A DNA stretch of 64,000 bases from Furcasterigmium furcatum (GCA_001599815.1 BCIA01000005.1:1157088-1221087), one strand, 5' to 3'. Positions 1 through 11,247 are shown, counted from the first letter of the stretch. Notes: generated by a model not told the origin, from the letters alone. Made by a program: numbers and translations.

Positions 1-2
1 TC

Positions 3-296
3 GTCAACGCCATGTTCTTCATCGGCTACTGCGCCGGCTGCATCGCGGCCCCCCAGCTTTGGACACAGGCCCCGCGCTATTTCAACGGCGTGGTGACGGG
101 CATCGCGACGTGGTGCACTCTCTTCACCGTCATTCTTGCGTATCGTTTCGTCTTACTCAAGGATAACAGGGAGCGCGATGCCCGCGATGCCGAGGCGTCT
201 GATGAGGGTCGGACGCCCGTCGTCTTTGATGAGCACGGCAGGCCGGAAACGGATTTGACGGACAAGCAGGACAGGGAGTTCAGGTACTCTGTGTGA
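3..296 (+). CDS. MFS transporter, allantoate permease (Dal5) type, C-terminal end only
   Basis: This is the last 97 codons of a gene that begins left of the window; the frame is open from base 3 to the TGA at 294-296. The visible protein has two hydrophobic segments, the first opening with a FIGYCAGCIAAPQLW-like stretch. An FIGY(C/A)xGNIxGPQ-type motif at this point is usual in fungal Dal5/allantoate-permease MFS proteins. A charged cytoplasmic tail follows (DNRERDARDAEASDEG...), ending in REFRYSV; an FRY-like ending is common in this family. Such proteins are plasma-membrane proton symporters for ureido compounds, vitamins or other small anions. The substrate cannot be told from the tail alone. 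Confidence 0.8.
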   Translation, partial: VNAMFFIGYCAGCIAAPQLWTQAPRYFNGVVTGIATWCTLFTVILAYRFVLLKDNRERDARDAEASDEGRTPVVFDEHGRPETDLTDKQDREFRYSV

Positions 297-449
297 GCAG
301 GCTGCTATAAAGAGGCACTTCGAGCTGGATCTGTACCGCACTGGGAGTAGATGGTGATGGGACTTTACAGATGCTTGTCTCGCCGTATTCTCTGGCTGCG
401 CTACTAGTTTCACAAGACTTCATTGATATTTTACATATCCGCAGTGGCG

Positions 450-2444
450 TCAGACATATGTCCTGCCCTTGACTGGAGCCGAGATCCGTTCAGACAGGTC
501 CACGGTCAGTCTCGTCCAGTAAGACCCAGGGCCCTCGGCTCTCGTTTCGTCATCAACATGCAGAACCGAAGATTGCGCTGATCTCTTCCCGATGGCGCCG
601 CCCGGTATACTGAAGGAGGGTCGCTTCTCCTCAGTCTCCCCGTACCGTAGCTTCAACTCGCCGTGACTCTTTGCGATCTGATTACCTGGCGTGTTGCTTC
701 CAACGCCATAGAGCAGGGGTGCATCAAACGCCTTTGCGATCTCGACCGGCGACATTGAGAATCGACGGCCGAGGCGTCTCCAGCCGGTGAAGAGGAGGCC
801 CACGAGAATGGTCGCGCAGCTGGTGATGCTGACGGCGATGACGGCGAACAACAAATCCACCCGATAAACTGTGACCAGCTTCGTCTCCTGCCCGGCGACT
901 CTTTGCCGTGGGCTTGATTCCGTTTCCATCAGGCGGAGAGCCTCTTCCATTCGGGGACGCGCCCCTTTTCCATTGCTGTTGATAAAGACGTTCCAGTAGG
1001 CGTCCATCTCCTCCAACCTCTGCGGCGTCGACGGGATGGTTCTCAGCGCATACCGTAGGGAGAGTTCGTGGAGAGTGTCGGTAAAGTTGGCGAGAGGATC
1101 CAGGAAAGAAGCAGAATAGCCGGGGTTTCCGGACCCCTCGGGCCCTTTCGGTCGAGTAGTGACGCTTGTCTGGTTGAGAGACTGACGTGGTCCGATCCCG
1201 GATATGGTGTGCGACCCCTCCGAGCTGTCGAAAAAGACGTATCCGCCGTACAGATCCGACATTATCTGCCTGATCCCGATATGTGTGAACTGGGCTTCGC
1301 CAACGATGGGGGCCGGGATGGACTCGGTCCCCCTGTTGCGACGCGACAGTTCGGGGCCTTTGAGCGGCTGGATCTTGACGATACTTCCCTCGGTGATCTC
1401 GATTGGGATATCCACAAACGCCGAGGTAAAATTGCACCTCTGCACTGTCAACATGTCGCTGTCGGCGTCTTCTCTGAAGTAGCTTGTGTAGTTCATCCCA
1501 TTGGGTGGCATTGTTGAGTTGAGCCAAGGTAGGCCCTCGAGTTCTAGTTCCGTAGCCGAGTCTGGATTGAGGCTGGACACTGCCAACTGATAGTCCAAAT
1601 TTAACCACCTGCAGAAGCTCAGTTTTTCGGAGTCTCCGGAGCTGTGGTCGATCCCGGTTGTAGTGCAACGGTGAATGTTGTGTCCAAGGACAATGGTCTC
1701 GAAATCCGGCAGCGTGGGCGCTCCTACGGCCGGGACATACTCTTTGCTGCAAGTCCTGCTGAAGCTCGCAACGGTGACAGTTGTCGTGCAGGTCGAGGTG
1801 AGCGGACAGCTCGTAGACCGCAGCTCAATAGGGCGTCTCTGATTCAGCTCGCTGACGATCTCGCCGAACTCGTCCTGGTACGGCGGCGAAGACCAGACGT
1901 GTCCGGACGTGTGATCGATGAACTTTGTGGTCAAGTTCCACATGGGCTCTCGTCTGACAGGGAGATCCATCTCAAAAGGGGTCCTTGTCTGCACGAGATC
2001 GACGGATACGGCTCTCTGCAGCAAGGGACCGTTCCCGGCTAACAGAATAAGAATGATCCCGGCAGCGCGTAAGGCGGGTTGAAAGTCGCGAGAGGGTATC
2101 TTGAAGCGGGACATGGAGTCGTGACCAAGTTCCCACACGTGGTGTAAGGTGTGGAGGTTGGCACCAGAGTCTGAGAGTAGGAGTGACCACCAGCGCGTTT
2201 CGACGCCCGTCTGGAAGGTAAATCGAAGTATCATGCTCGAGAGCGTGGCGAGAATCGAGAGATAGACGCTTGGTGCAATGGGCCAGGTGTCCACTGGCTT
2301 GCCGTCGGCAAAGCGGACGACGAAGAGTGCGAGCCCAGATGTTGCGAGCGACGCCGCGAGAGAGATGAATGACAAAATAGGGGCATTTCGGAGTGATCCC
2401 GGCTGCCACGGGCGCGATTGTCCGTGGCGTGGTGAGGATGCCAT
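450..2444 (-). CDS. DUF3176-type fungal membrane protein
   Basis: A 664-residue intronless ORF starting at the ATG at 2444. Near the N-terminus are two hydrophobic segments (ILSFISLAASLATSGLALFVV and a second around residues 60-75), then a third near residue 125. A long extracellular-looking region rich in Cys and N-glycosylation sequons follows. A strong helix lies near residue 540 (LLFAVIAVSITSCATILVGL), then a cytoplasmic tail. The arrangement, and the segment with TGVETRWWSLLLSD after the second helix, match the fungal DUF3176 family, which is expanded in Sordariomycetes and has no known biochemical role. It is transcribed away from the Zn2Cys6 gene at 3273 across a 0.8 kb shared upstream region. 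The family call is by recognition; no function is proposed. Confidence 0.8.
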   Translation of the reverse strand: MASSPRHGQSRPWQPGSLRNAPILSFISLAASLATSGLALFVVRFADGKPVDTWPIAPSVYLSILATLSSMILRFTFQTGVETRWWSLLLSDSGANLHTLHHVWELGHDSMSRFKIPSRDFQPALRAAGIILILLAGNGPLLQRAVSVDLVQTRTPFEMDLPVRREPMWNLTTKFIDHTSGHVWSSPPYQDEFGEIVSELNQRRPIELRSTSCPLTSTCTTTVTVASFSRTCSKEYVPAVGAPTLPDFETIVLGHNIHRCTTTGIDHSSGDSEKLSFCRWLNLDYQLAVSSLNPDSATELELEGLPWLNSTMPPNGMNYTSYFREDADSDMLTVQRCNFTSAFVDIPIEITEGSIVKIQPLKGPELSRRNRGTESIPAPIVGEAQFTHIGIRQIMSDLYGGYVFFDSSEGSHTISGIGPRQSLNQTSVTTRPKGPEGSGNPGYSASFLDPLANFTDTLHELSLRYALRTIPSTPQRLEEMDAYWNVFINSNGKGARPRMEEALRLMETESSPRQRVAGQETKLVTVYRVDLLFAVIAVSITSCATILVGLLFTGWRRLGRRFSMSPVEIAKAFDAPLLYGVGSNTPGNQIAKSHGELKLRYGETEEKRPSFSIPGGAIGKRSAQSSVLHVDDETRAEGPGSYWTRLTVDLSERISAPVKGRTYV

Positions 2445-3272
2445 GTTTCTGAGGTCCCCGGTCCAAGAGGAGAATGGAAAACACTAGAGTCAGTGAACAA
2501 TGCAACGAGCCGGGTAGACGGCTCATGCCTTTTCACGTCTACGAAAGAACCATCCAGGCTGCGCAGTCTGCCCAGCCGGGCGGATTGGAGTTTTTGGTCG
2601 CTGAGACGGCTTGGTACCACCTTAAGCGCCCAAGATGCAGGTCACGAAGTAGCCGAAACCGTGGTTGGTTGCTGAGAACAAAAATAGTACTACCCCTGAA
2701 CCAGAGCCTCGGTTCTGGGTGTTTAGCCGCCGGCCAATGCTGGTCGTGGCTCTGGCCTCTTGGCGCCTTTTAACCGCGCCAGCTTGGTGACCCCCAGAAC
2801 GGCCCGCATTACCAGTTTACTGGGAATGAGTCTGAAAGATTTTGAGTACTCCTCTGGAGGTAGATCGAGTGACAAGTGAGCTGAGATGCCACGCTGCGGT
2901 TCGAAAGGCTGGCGGGAGGTGGATGGACCAAGAACTGACACAAGAGCAGACTGCGCTTCCAGGGACGGTGGCGCAGCAGGAGCTCGCAAGTCTGTTCTAT
3001 TACTAACCAACATGGAGGATCTCATCGCAGTCGCCCAGTGTCTCTCTGTGACGGGACTGGATGGATCTGAAGGGAATGGTCTCAAGAGCCGGAGACGTAC
3101 GTTGCGGGGCTCGGTTCTCGGCAACGGTGAAATCCGATGAGGCCGACCTACTACTACTAGTAGTACCGAGACCCGAGACCCGATCACCCACGCACCAACG
3201 CCAAAGCCCGCTGGTCCAGCCGTGCGAACCTGACCACGAAACTGACCATACCACGCTCTGCGACATGCGAGG
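2445..3272. promoter_or_regulatory. Divergent intergenic region between DUF3176 gene and Zn2Cys6 regulator
   Basis: No convincing coding sequence is seen; the ORFs here are short and interrupted. A perfect 14-bp palindrome, TACTACTAGTAGTA, lies at 3152-3165, about 110 bp before the regulator's start codon. The region presumably holds both promoters. Confidence 0.5.
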
Positions 3273-5439
3273 ATGCGGTCCAGTCTGTCATGCGAGCCAT
3301 GCCGGTAAGTTCTTCGATGCAGAGGCCCAGGATATTGCTGACTCCTCCTCAAGCAAAGCCAAGGTCAAGTGCGCCCACAATGGCTTTGCGCCGTGTAAAC
3401 GATGCAACAAGATCGGAAACGAAGACTGTCTTCTCGCATGGCCAACGACCAGCAAGGGCGGGCACTCCGCAAAAGAAAGGGCTCCGTCCAGCAATCAAAT
3501 CAACGGGCCCTCACCTGCAAACACGGGCCCAGTCCCGGAACCTCACCCTTCTCTGCCGGTTCCCGAAACTTCTGGTCGCATCCGGTCACCACGATGCAAC
3601 GACGACGAGATGTTTGACGTGGACTTCGAGCTGCAGCGGCTTCCATTGGGAGCAGTCATGAGTGTTATGGATGCTTTCGGAAGCAACTTTTCGGAGCTGC
3701 GGATGCTTCATCCAGTGCTATTCCAGAAGTACTTCGCAGCCGAACGTTCTGAGGAAAGCAAGGCCCTCCTGGCCGCCTTGCTCTCAGTCACATGGCAAAT
3801 GAGCCCCCCTGCTCGCAATCCGAATACGAATACTCCAATTTCTTGCGGCCAATATGCTGTTTATGCTAGCCGTCGCCTGTCCGTTCATATGCTTCAGCAT
3901 CCAGATGTCAGGACCGTCCAGGCGCTCCTCATTCTTACAATATACGAATGGGGTACTGGAGCATTTCAGGAGGCATGGATGCACCATGGTTAGTCTTGTC
4001 CTCCAAAGTCTCCCACCAATGACCACTGACCATAACAGGTATTGCGGTGAGAATCATGCAGTCGCTGTACAGCTCAAGAGTGTCCCGGCTGCCTCTATAC
4101 GACCCCCCAGGCGGTGTAGCAGATGACCTGACTCAGGTTGTCGAGAATGCGACATACTGGTCATGCTTCTCTCTTGATGGAATCATCAGTTCTGGCACGT
4201 ATGCTCCTCGCATGCTACCGATGGCCGAGATGTGGAAGCTGAGGGTGCCGTGCCCCCCCACCGCTAGTGATTTCGCGTTTGGATCGAAGCCAGCCCTCCA
4301 GCCACCTGATCCCTACCGGATCGACAGCTCCAACTTACCTTCCACTCCGCGGAAACATAATCTTGAGACCGTCTCCGAGATTCTGGTGAAAGGATTTGAT
4401 CTCTACGCTGAGGTCATGGCTTTCGTTAACAGAGGGGGATGCCGCGCTGCAGACATGCCCGCTGGCCGCAGCAATCCATGGGACGCAGGCTCACTTTGGG
4501 CCAAAAGCTGCAAGAGACTGGAGAGATGGAGGGACACGCACATACCTCAGCTACACTATCCAGAGCATAGTGTCGCTTCACACCTAGCTTTCGGATCTGC
4601 TGGGCCATTCATCGTGCTCAATCTTCTCTACTATCAAGGGTATTTCTTCCAACCCTTGCCGGTAATGGTAGTTCCAAGCAAGTCTTACAAATTTAGTCTT
4701 CTCATGCTACACCGAGAGCACCTGCCGGTCATACCTTCGCCCGGCGCAAAGCCGCAGGGGCCAACGGACTCACCGCATCTTGAAGCACCTGCACCACCCA
4801 TGTGGTGGGAGGAAAGCGCACGGAAGCTGTTTGATGCCGCTTCATGCATAGCCAGCATCCTTCAGGAAGCGCTGGACTGCGGCACCTTGATGCCCACCCC
4901 GTTCACAGGGTTCTGTGCTTTCTCGTCGTGTTATACGAACCTTTACGCTCTCAAATTTCCCTCAATGGTCAACGAACAACGGAGATCACAGCAGTTGATG
5001 GATTCGTCACTGAGATATCTTCAGGACTTCACCACAGTTTGGAGCCTCGGCCGAGGCTGGGTAAGTTCGAGGCCCAGTCCGTATCAATTCACCTCAAGCC
5101 CTAACAAATTCGAACCAGGTCAAAACCATTCAGAATGCGTCCTTGCTCTTCGATCAGCGAGTTGCGGGAGAATGGCACTCTTCCGGGGGGGCTCGGCTTG
5201 GGCTGGAGATTTTCGAGCTTTCCTCTCGTGAATTTCGGGCAATGGACAGGTCAGAGCAGCTGGAGCAACTACGTGAAGCAGGACGAATGCCGTCGAAAGA
5301 TATGACCGGAGAGCTAACCGGTGATATTGAGCTTCCGTCCCACCCAGTTTCAGTCGACCTGGCAGCAGGACTCGATGCTTTTTGGCCAGACTGGTGGACT
5401 ACGGATGTCGACTCTCCTGGGGCGGGCCCAGTTGGTTGA
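3273..5439 (+). CDS. Zn2Cys6 (Gal4-type) fungal transcription factor
   Basis: Four exons: 3273-3304, 3354-3988, 4039-5060 and 5119-5439, giving 669 residues. Introns of 49, 50 and 58 nt have GTAAGT/GTTAGT/GTAAGT donors. The first exon is only 32 nt, and joining it to exon 2 completes the binuclear cluster: C-E-P-C-(6)-C at residues 7-17, then C-(7)-C-(2)-C-(7)-C. This agreement is the main reason for choosing the start at 3273. The middle region fits the fungal-specific TF domain (PF04082): a DVRTVQALLIL helix, then AWMHHGIAVRIMQSL formed across intron 2. It should be a nuclear DNA-binding regulator. The monocarboxylate-type transporter lies 327 bp downstream on the same strand, a plausible but unproven target. 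Exon 4 is supported by continuity (VKTIQNASLLFDQRV). Confidence 0.85.
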
Positions 5440-5766
5440 GAACTAGATGTGCTAGGGCCCAGTCTGGCTCGCCCACGGGAAATGCTTCGGACTCAATTTC
5501 TTTGTTGCTCAATGATCTCTACTCGTACAGGCAGAAATCCCGGGAAGGTAAACGGTGTAGCCAGCAAAATATTCGCGAGCGACAATGAGGGACATCTGTC
5601 TGGGCGCCAACTGGTGGGACTCAGTCGGTTTTCGGTTTTCAGTTCCGACCGATGCTGATAAAAGCCATGCTTGCCCTTCATCACTTTGATTTCTTTTTGG
5701 AAAGCACACCACTGCTCCGAATAACACCCCCAAACACATCAGATCGGACGTCTTTTCCGCTCAGAG
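5440..5766. promoter_or_regulatory. Upstream region of the MCT-type transporter
   Basis: This stretch separates the regulator's stop codon from the start of the transporter and shows no coding sequence. Its last 60 bases are C/A-rich, as in fungal 5' leaders. Confidence 0.35.
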
Positions 5767-7032
5767 ATGCAGCCTCCCTGTAACGGAGCTCAACAAGGCA
5801 CAGATATCCCCCAGGACGCAGCAGCGGAGCGAGCTCCGGCGCCCGACGGCGGATATGGCTGGGTCTGCGCAACCGCAGCAGCCGTAATCAACGCGCATTC
5901 TTGGGGATTCAACTCGGCCTACGCCGTATTTCTTGCGTACTACCTCGATACGGGACATTTCCCGGGCGCGTCACCCCTTCAATATGCCCTTGTCGGCAGC
6001 CTCAGCCTCACGTCGCTATTCACCATTTCGCCCATCGCGACCATCGCCGTGCGCGAAATCGGCATACGACCAACCATGTTCTGCGGCGTCCTCTTGGAGA
6101 CTGCCAGCCTACTCTGCGCCAGCGTCGCTGGGGAGATGTGGCACCTCTTTCTCAGCCAAGGGGTCCTCTTCGGCTTCGGGCTCGGCCTGCTCTTCATACC
6201 CACGGCCATGGTCGTGCCGCAGTGGTTCACAACAAAACAGTCTCTGGCAAGTGGAGTTGCGCTTGCCGGCGCAGGCTTGGGCGGTGCTGTGTACTCCCTC
6301 GCGACCGGCGCCATGATCCGCAACATCGGACTCGAGTGGACGTTCAGGGTTCTTGGTATCCTGGCCTTCGTCGTCAACACCACTTGTGTGCTGCTTGTCC
6401 GTGACCGCAACAAGGCCATCGGATCCAACCAGGACGCCTTTGACACGTCGCTTCTGAGGCGACGTGAGTATTGGCTCCTTTTTGGCTTTAGTGCCTTCAC
6501 CATGTTGGGCTATTTCATCCTCATCTTCAGCCTGGCCACCTACGCGACGAAGATAGGCCTCCAGCCTTCAGAAGGTGCCCTCATCAGCGCTCTGTTCAAC
6601 TTTGGCCAGGCCATTGGGAGGCCTCTGATCGGGTACTTCAGCGACAATTTTGGGCGGATGAACATGGCCGGGTCGATGACGCTTGTGGCTGGTGTCCTGC
6701 CGATGGCGGTTTGGGTCAACGCAAAGAGCTACGGCTTGCTCGTCTTCTTTGCAATAACGGAGGGTCTTGTTGCTGGGAACTTCTGGGCTACGATCGCACC
6801 ACTAATGGCGGAGGTCGTTGGCTTGAGGGATGTTCCGTCGGGACTGAACCTCATGTGGCTGGCCATGGCTCTTCCGGCAACGATCAGCGAACCCATCGCC
6901 TTGCAGATTGTCTCCAGCACCGGAATCTACCTGGGAAGTCAGCTGTTCACTGGAATGGCATACATCGCGGCAGCGGTCTGTATGGTTTTCCTGGTTTCGT
7001 GGAAAAGGCGTCAATCCTTGGAGGGAAGATGA
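5767..7032 (+). CDS. MFS transporter, monocarboxylate (MCT/SLC16-like) type
   Basis: An intronless 421-residue protein. After a short hydrophilic N-terminus it reads PDGGYGWVCATAAAVIN, the classic [D/E]G[G/S][W/Y]GW motif before helix 1 of the monocarboxylate porter family. About twelve hydrophobic segments follow, with the central loop near RDRNKAIGSNQDAF. The second half has GRPLIGYFSDNFGRMN, the MFS loop motif after helix 8. Fungal members move monocarboxylates, riboflavin or other organic acids across the plasma or vacuolar membrane; the substrate here is unknown. Length is slightly short for the family but all helices seem present. Its position directly after a Zn2Cys6 gene suggests a small co-regulated unit (inference). 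Confidence 0.9.
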   Translation: MQPPCNGAQQGTDIPQDAAAERAPAPDGGYGWVCATAAAVINAHSWGFNSAYAVFLAYYLDTGHFPGASPLQYALVGSLSLTSLFTISPIATIAVREIGIRPTMFCGVLLETASLLCASVAGEMWHLFLSQGVLFGFGLGLLFIPTAMVVPQWFTTKQSLASGVALAGAGLGGAVYSLATGAMIRNIGLEWTFRVLGILAFVVNTTCVLLVRDRNKAIGSNQDAFDTSLLRRREYWLLFGFSAFTMLGYFILIFSLATYATKIGLQPSEGALISALFNFGQAIGRPLIGYFSDNFGRMNMAGSMTLVAGVLPMAVWVNAKSYGLLVFFAITEGLVAGNFWATIAPLMAEVVGLRDVPSGLNLMWLAMALPATISEPIALQIVSSTGIYLGSQLFTGMAYIAAAVCMVFLVSWKRRQSLEGR

Positions 7033-7406
7033 GGACGCTATCGCGGGCGGGGTTCAAAAGGATTATGGGTAATGATGCCTGATGGACTTGGTGTAGGGAT
7101 GAGCGCGTTCAAGTGATATATGACGTCTGGTTCAGGCTTTTCTTTGAGTTGGAAAGTGAAGTGCAAATGAACATGTTCACAACTTAACTCAGTGACAATT
7201 TCAATTTGAGCCAATAGACCACGTACAGCAGCTATCTTATAGATAGCCTTTCCTCACTGTTAACCAAAACATATTCCCTCGAACAAACTACGCCCACAAG
7301 TTGTTTTCATAGAACGAACCTCCACCTGTCAATGATGTCTCTTATACTAGACATCAAAGGCTCTTTTACCACTTCCCGTCCCAACAATCGCATTCTCCCT
7401 CCTCAA
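7033..7406. other. Convergent 3' intergenic region
   Basis: This AT-rich stretch lies between the 3' ends of the transporter (+) and the epimerase-like gene (-). It should hold both polyadenylation regions. No ORF or repeat stands out. Confidence 0.4.
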
Positions 7407-8591
7407 TCAAGCGGACGCAGCGAGCTCATCAGCAGAGGTCTGACATTCCGAAGGAAGTACATCCCAGAAGCTGGGGCCCTTGGGCTCCCAGCCAAGGCGC
7501 CTGGCTCGCGCGGATTCGGCTCGGCTGTTTGAACCCCAGATGTAAAGGACGAGTCCGGTGTCTGAGAAAGGGGGCTTCAGGTTCAGAGTTCCCGCTTGCT
7601 CCGCAGTGAATGAAATTGCTTGAACCTCGGCGGGTAGCCAGCCCTGCTTGTGGCCAAGATCCGCGATTGCCACTGCGGCATCCTTCCACTTGACTCCACT
7701 GTCGACTGCGAAGTAGAAGCCCTTCATGGTCGCCAGTCAGCATGTATCCCGGGATTTCATGGTCGTTGTTTCCGTGTGAAATGCCACGTACCTCTTTTCC
7801 GTAGTCCAGCCCCTCGCCGCCCGCAAGATGTTTGTCGATGACGAGGAGGAACAAGCTCACCACGTCGCTGATGTGAGTCAGCGCCCGCACGTTCTGGCCT
7901 TCGCCGAAATAGAAGGCCTTCTTTATCTCGCTGATGACCGAGACATATAGGGGAACGATGAATGAGCTCTTCTTTCCTGGCCCGGTACCCCGCCCGTAGA
8001 TGTCTGGAGGGCTGATGGAGATGGTCTTGATCAAGTCGTTGTTGGCATCCGCGATCAGCTTGTCCACGGGGCGATGAAGCACGGATTCCGGAAGATCATA
8101 GATCTCCTGTATGTCGTCGATGTCGTTCCAGACACGGGGATTGTACTTCCCAATGTTCTCCCCAGAGCCAATGTCCGAGATGCTCGCGGTGCCGGTCAGG
8201 TGCAGCAACAGGCTCTTGGTCTTTCTCTTGCTCAAGCCCGACAGGATAGCCTTCACCGAGCCAAGATGGTCGCTGTCTCCAGCGTGGAGGACAATGTCAG
8301 CCTTTTCAGACGCTTCCGTGATGACGGCCGAGTCGTCAAAAGTCCCTTTGACGACCTTGATTTTCGGGTACTCCTTGGCGAAGGCCTCGCTCGGATTCCT
8401 GAGAAGAGCCGTGATTTCTATGTCAGGACGGTCATTGTAGATTTTGTTGAGAATGCTTCCTCCGATGTATCCGGTCGCGCCGGTTCTGTGTCAAGGGCCC
8501 AAATGTAAGTTTGTGTGCGTCGCTTCCGGCACTACCCATCATCCAGGTTGAAGACTTAGAAGACGTACATGAACAATTGCGTGGCCGACAT
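7407..8591 (-). CDS. NAD(P)-dependent epimerase/dehydratase-like protein (extended SDR)
   Basis: Three exons on the minus strand: 8591-8569 (23 nt), 8485-7792 and 7721-7407, giving 343 residues. Splicing the tiny first exon to exon 2 creates MSATQLFITGATGYIGG, a textbook TGxxGxxG dinucleotide-binding motif that no single ORF contains. The last intron (GTACGT donor) joins GLDYGKE to GFYFAVDSG; an E-G-(Y/F)-Y-F tract here is usual in fungal nucleoside-diphosphate-sugar epimerase-like proteins. The classical YxxxK catalytic pair is replaced by HRPVDK, so this is an atypical SDR and may bind NAD(P) without classical epimerase chemistry. Substrate unknown. It converges with the MCT transporter. 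Confidence 0.8.
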
Positions 8592-9279
8592 GGTGGTGAG
8601 CGGTGATGAACTGGGATGCGAATGTGATGCCGTCAGCTAATGGCTTCACCGTAACCCTGATGTCATGACACTCCATGCTTAAATAGGAGTGTCGATGGTC
8701 TGCGGCTGGATGATACGGACAATGGACCGAAGCTGACATATACACTGCGGAGTTTCTGACAAATCCGACCTGATCCTGATCCACATTTTCCTGTTCACCC
8801 AAGACATGGATCCAAGCGTTGAGGTTTCTATCGCATTCTCGATGGGCTGCATCAGAAAAGATCCGGGCAATCCCTGGATTCGATGTGGACCTGACAATGG
8901 CGGCGGGGCTGCGATGCCTCAAAGTTATCGACCAAAGTGCCGAAAACAGTCCAGGCGGCGCTCCTCATTAGAATGTGCAAGACACCACCATCGTCCTTGG
9001 AGCTCGCTTCGCGGGTCTGTTGATACAAGGCTTTGCCTCTTCAACATCACTCTGGTACCATTGACGTATCTTTTGATACCAGGGCTCGGTTAGTGTGCTC
9101 AAATGATCACTGCGGTGCTTCTTTCCAGGATATCCTTCTCTTCTTCTTCTTCTTCCGTTTCTCCTACCGCCGATCACGTTCTTCAGAGAGCTACTCTACA
9201 TAACAACAACCCTGATCACTCCCTGTCTCTCTCACCGCTGGTGCATGCCACACCCTACTGCCACACACCCGCCGCGTGC
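8592..9279. other. Intergenic region without recognised genes
   Basis: This contains the promoter of the epimerase-like gene (right part of the stretch is transcribed away from neither neighbour) and the 3' flank of the secreted-protein gene at 9280. A CTTCTTCTTCTTC-type microsatellite lies near 9133-9150. No coding sequence is supported. Confidence 0.35.
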
Positions 9280-10127
9280 TCAAGCTCTCTCGACGCTCCT
9301 GTGAAGAACCCACTCAACCCATGGGTTGGGGAACGGCCAGAACGACTGCCCCTCGCACCGCATGCCGCCGTGGGCCTGGATGCGCCACCCGTTGCCATAG
9401 TTGCGCTGGTACCTGTTGCGCGTGTCGCGTGTGATGTCGGCGATATCCGTTGACCCGACGCGGACGTAGCGCTGGTCGTCGTTCTCGTGGACGCCGATGC
9501 CGAAGCGCAGGTTCGCGCCGCTGTTGGTGCCGCCGACGATGAGGTTGACTCGCTTCGGGTTGCCGCAGCAGTAGCCCGGCATATCGAAGTAGCCGTGATT
9601 ACGCTGACCCCAGGCGATGATGGCATTGGCGCCGCCCGTGAAGGCCGCACCCGGGTGGACGGTGTTGTGGATGTCTGTGTGGCCGCAGCGGTCGCCGCTG
9701 TTGGAGGGGCTGCCGGGGCCGCCGTGGAAGCGCGAATACGTGGTGGTGCTCTGGCGGGCAGCGAGGGGCATGGGCACGTCCGCGAACTCGTTGGCCACCC
9801 AGACGGTGTAGTCGTCGCCGCCGTCGCGCTTGAAGACGGAGTGCTTGAACACTGCGGGCGGGTTAGCATTGATGGCTGGACAGATACTTCAGGGGAGGGG
9901 GTTCGCTGACTCTCGGTGGTGTTGACGCCGTGCAGGTCGGCCAGCTCAAAGTCCCGAGCGGTCAGGACGTCGCCGCGCTTGAAGACGTGGTGCTCGACAA
10001 TGTCGTCCAACGTGGTGTCTCTCTGCTTGAGAGAGGCACCGTCGGCGTCCGCGGCTGGGTTCGGGACGGCCGACACCAGGGAAGAGAGGCCGACAAGGGC
10101 CGTGATAAAGACACGAGGAATCATCAT
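9280..10127 (-). CDS. Secreted protein of unknown function, paralogue A
   Basis: Two exons: 10127-9911 and 9851-9280, giving 262 residues. It starts at the first of two adjacent ATGs (MMIPRVFITALVGLSSLVSA), a clear signal peptide. A pro-region follows with dibasic Lys-Arg sites after HHVF (about residue 51) and after HSVF (about residue 81), typical Kex2 sites. The 59-nt intron has an unusual GTCAGC donor; it is accepted because the paralogue at 11386 has an intron at the same codon and the joined sequence (GVNTTE-MFKHSVFKR) aligns with its partner. The mature domain has conserved Cys (an adjacent CC pair plus single Cys on each side) and the block GGTNSGANLRFGIGVH. I do not recognise the family. 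A secreted effector-like or antimicrobial role is only a guess. Confidence 0.8.
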
Positions 10128-10212
10128 TGTGTTGAGTGTCTGACGCTCGCTGCAGGACTGAAGATGGGTGTGAAGAGTCTCAGGAAGAGAAGAGGCCATC
10201 GGGGGGCCTCAT

Positions 10213-10220
10213 CTTTATAG
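10213..10220 (-). promoter_or_regulatory. TATA-like box of secreted paralogue A
   Basis: CTATAAAG on the minus strand, 86-93 nt before the ATG at 10127. It is in a position typical of strongly regulated secreted-protein genes. Confidence 0.4.
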
Positions 10221-11247
10221 CTAGATGCTGGGGACTCTAGAAGCATGTCTTTGCTTCTTCTCTGGAAAGCATTCAAGTCGGGAAATTCGGCTTTCTCAGC
10301 GGTACTTTCTTGTTCTCGTGCCTGTTCGGTCCGCGTCTACGAAGAGGACGCCGCGTGAGCGTGGCTCGGAGATCACCCCCTTTCAGGTCTCTTCCGCGAC
10401 GCCAAGGTCAGGTCACATTTGGCTGGATAAATGCGGCCTTCCTGAAGTTGAGACCTACGATATGTCATGAGGAATAGGCGTCATGGTTGGCCAGTTTACG
10501 AACGGAACAAGCCCCTTGTGATTCTATAGCTACCTGATGCTGCAATGATCAACCACGGCCAAGCAACGTTGTCAAGTGACAAGGAGTACAGCGTAATTAA
10601 ATGAGGGAACGCCAAGGCACGACCTTCTTCTCTCACCGCAACCCCCCCATGCCATAGTGGTGGTGTTTCGGTCCCGAGCCGTGGGCCGTGCCGCAAGGCT
10701 GCGTCGACAAGCTGGCAGAGCTCCATGGAATTGGTCCAGCCCTCACGCCACCGTCTGTCACAGTGGGACGACCGTGTCTGTGCCGCGAGGCTACACCGGT
10801 GATCCCATGAAGCTCTCGTGATCTATTGGCTTCGGCCCGGCGGCACATTGGCACCGGAGTCGTGCCGCACAGGAGACCTGTCGTCGGACGCTTTTGAAAG
10901 GAACTTTGGAGACACAACAAGCCACATTATGACGCTGCGAGGGCGGGATGACTTCCCGAAGCGCGCGCGCCGGGCGACGCCCAGGCAACAGGAATCAGGT
11001 TCTTATCTTGTTGGAACTTGGTTGAGAGAACGTCGCGGGAAGGCCGATTGGGTAGGAGCGGGATCTTTCATATGTTGCCTCTCGGTGGCGGGCACCCTTG
11101 CACGGATGGGCCGACTCAGTATGCCAAAGGTCGAAGTCAGGACATAGTAGTCCGGGAAAACATGTTGTCTTCCAAAGTGGAGACCAAGAGAAGGCGAGTG
11201 AACGAGGTCCTTGAGCTATTTTGCCGTCATACGACGAGTCTTCTCAG

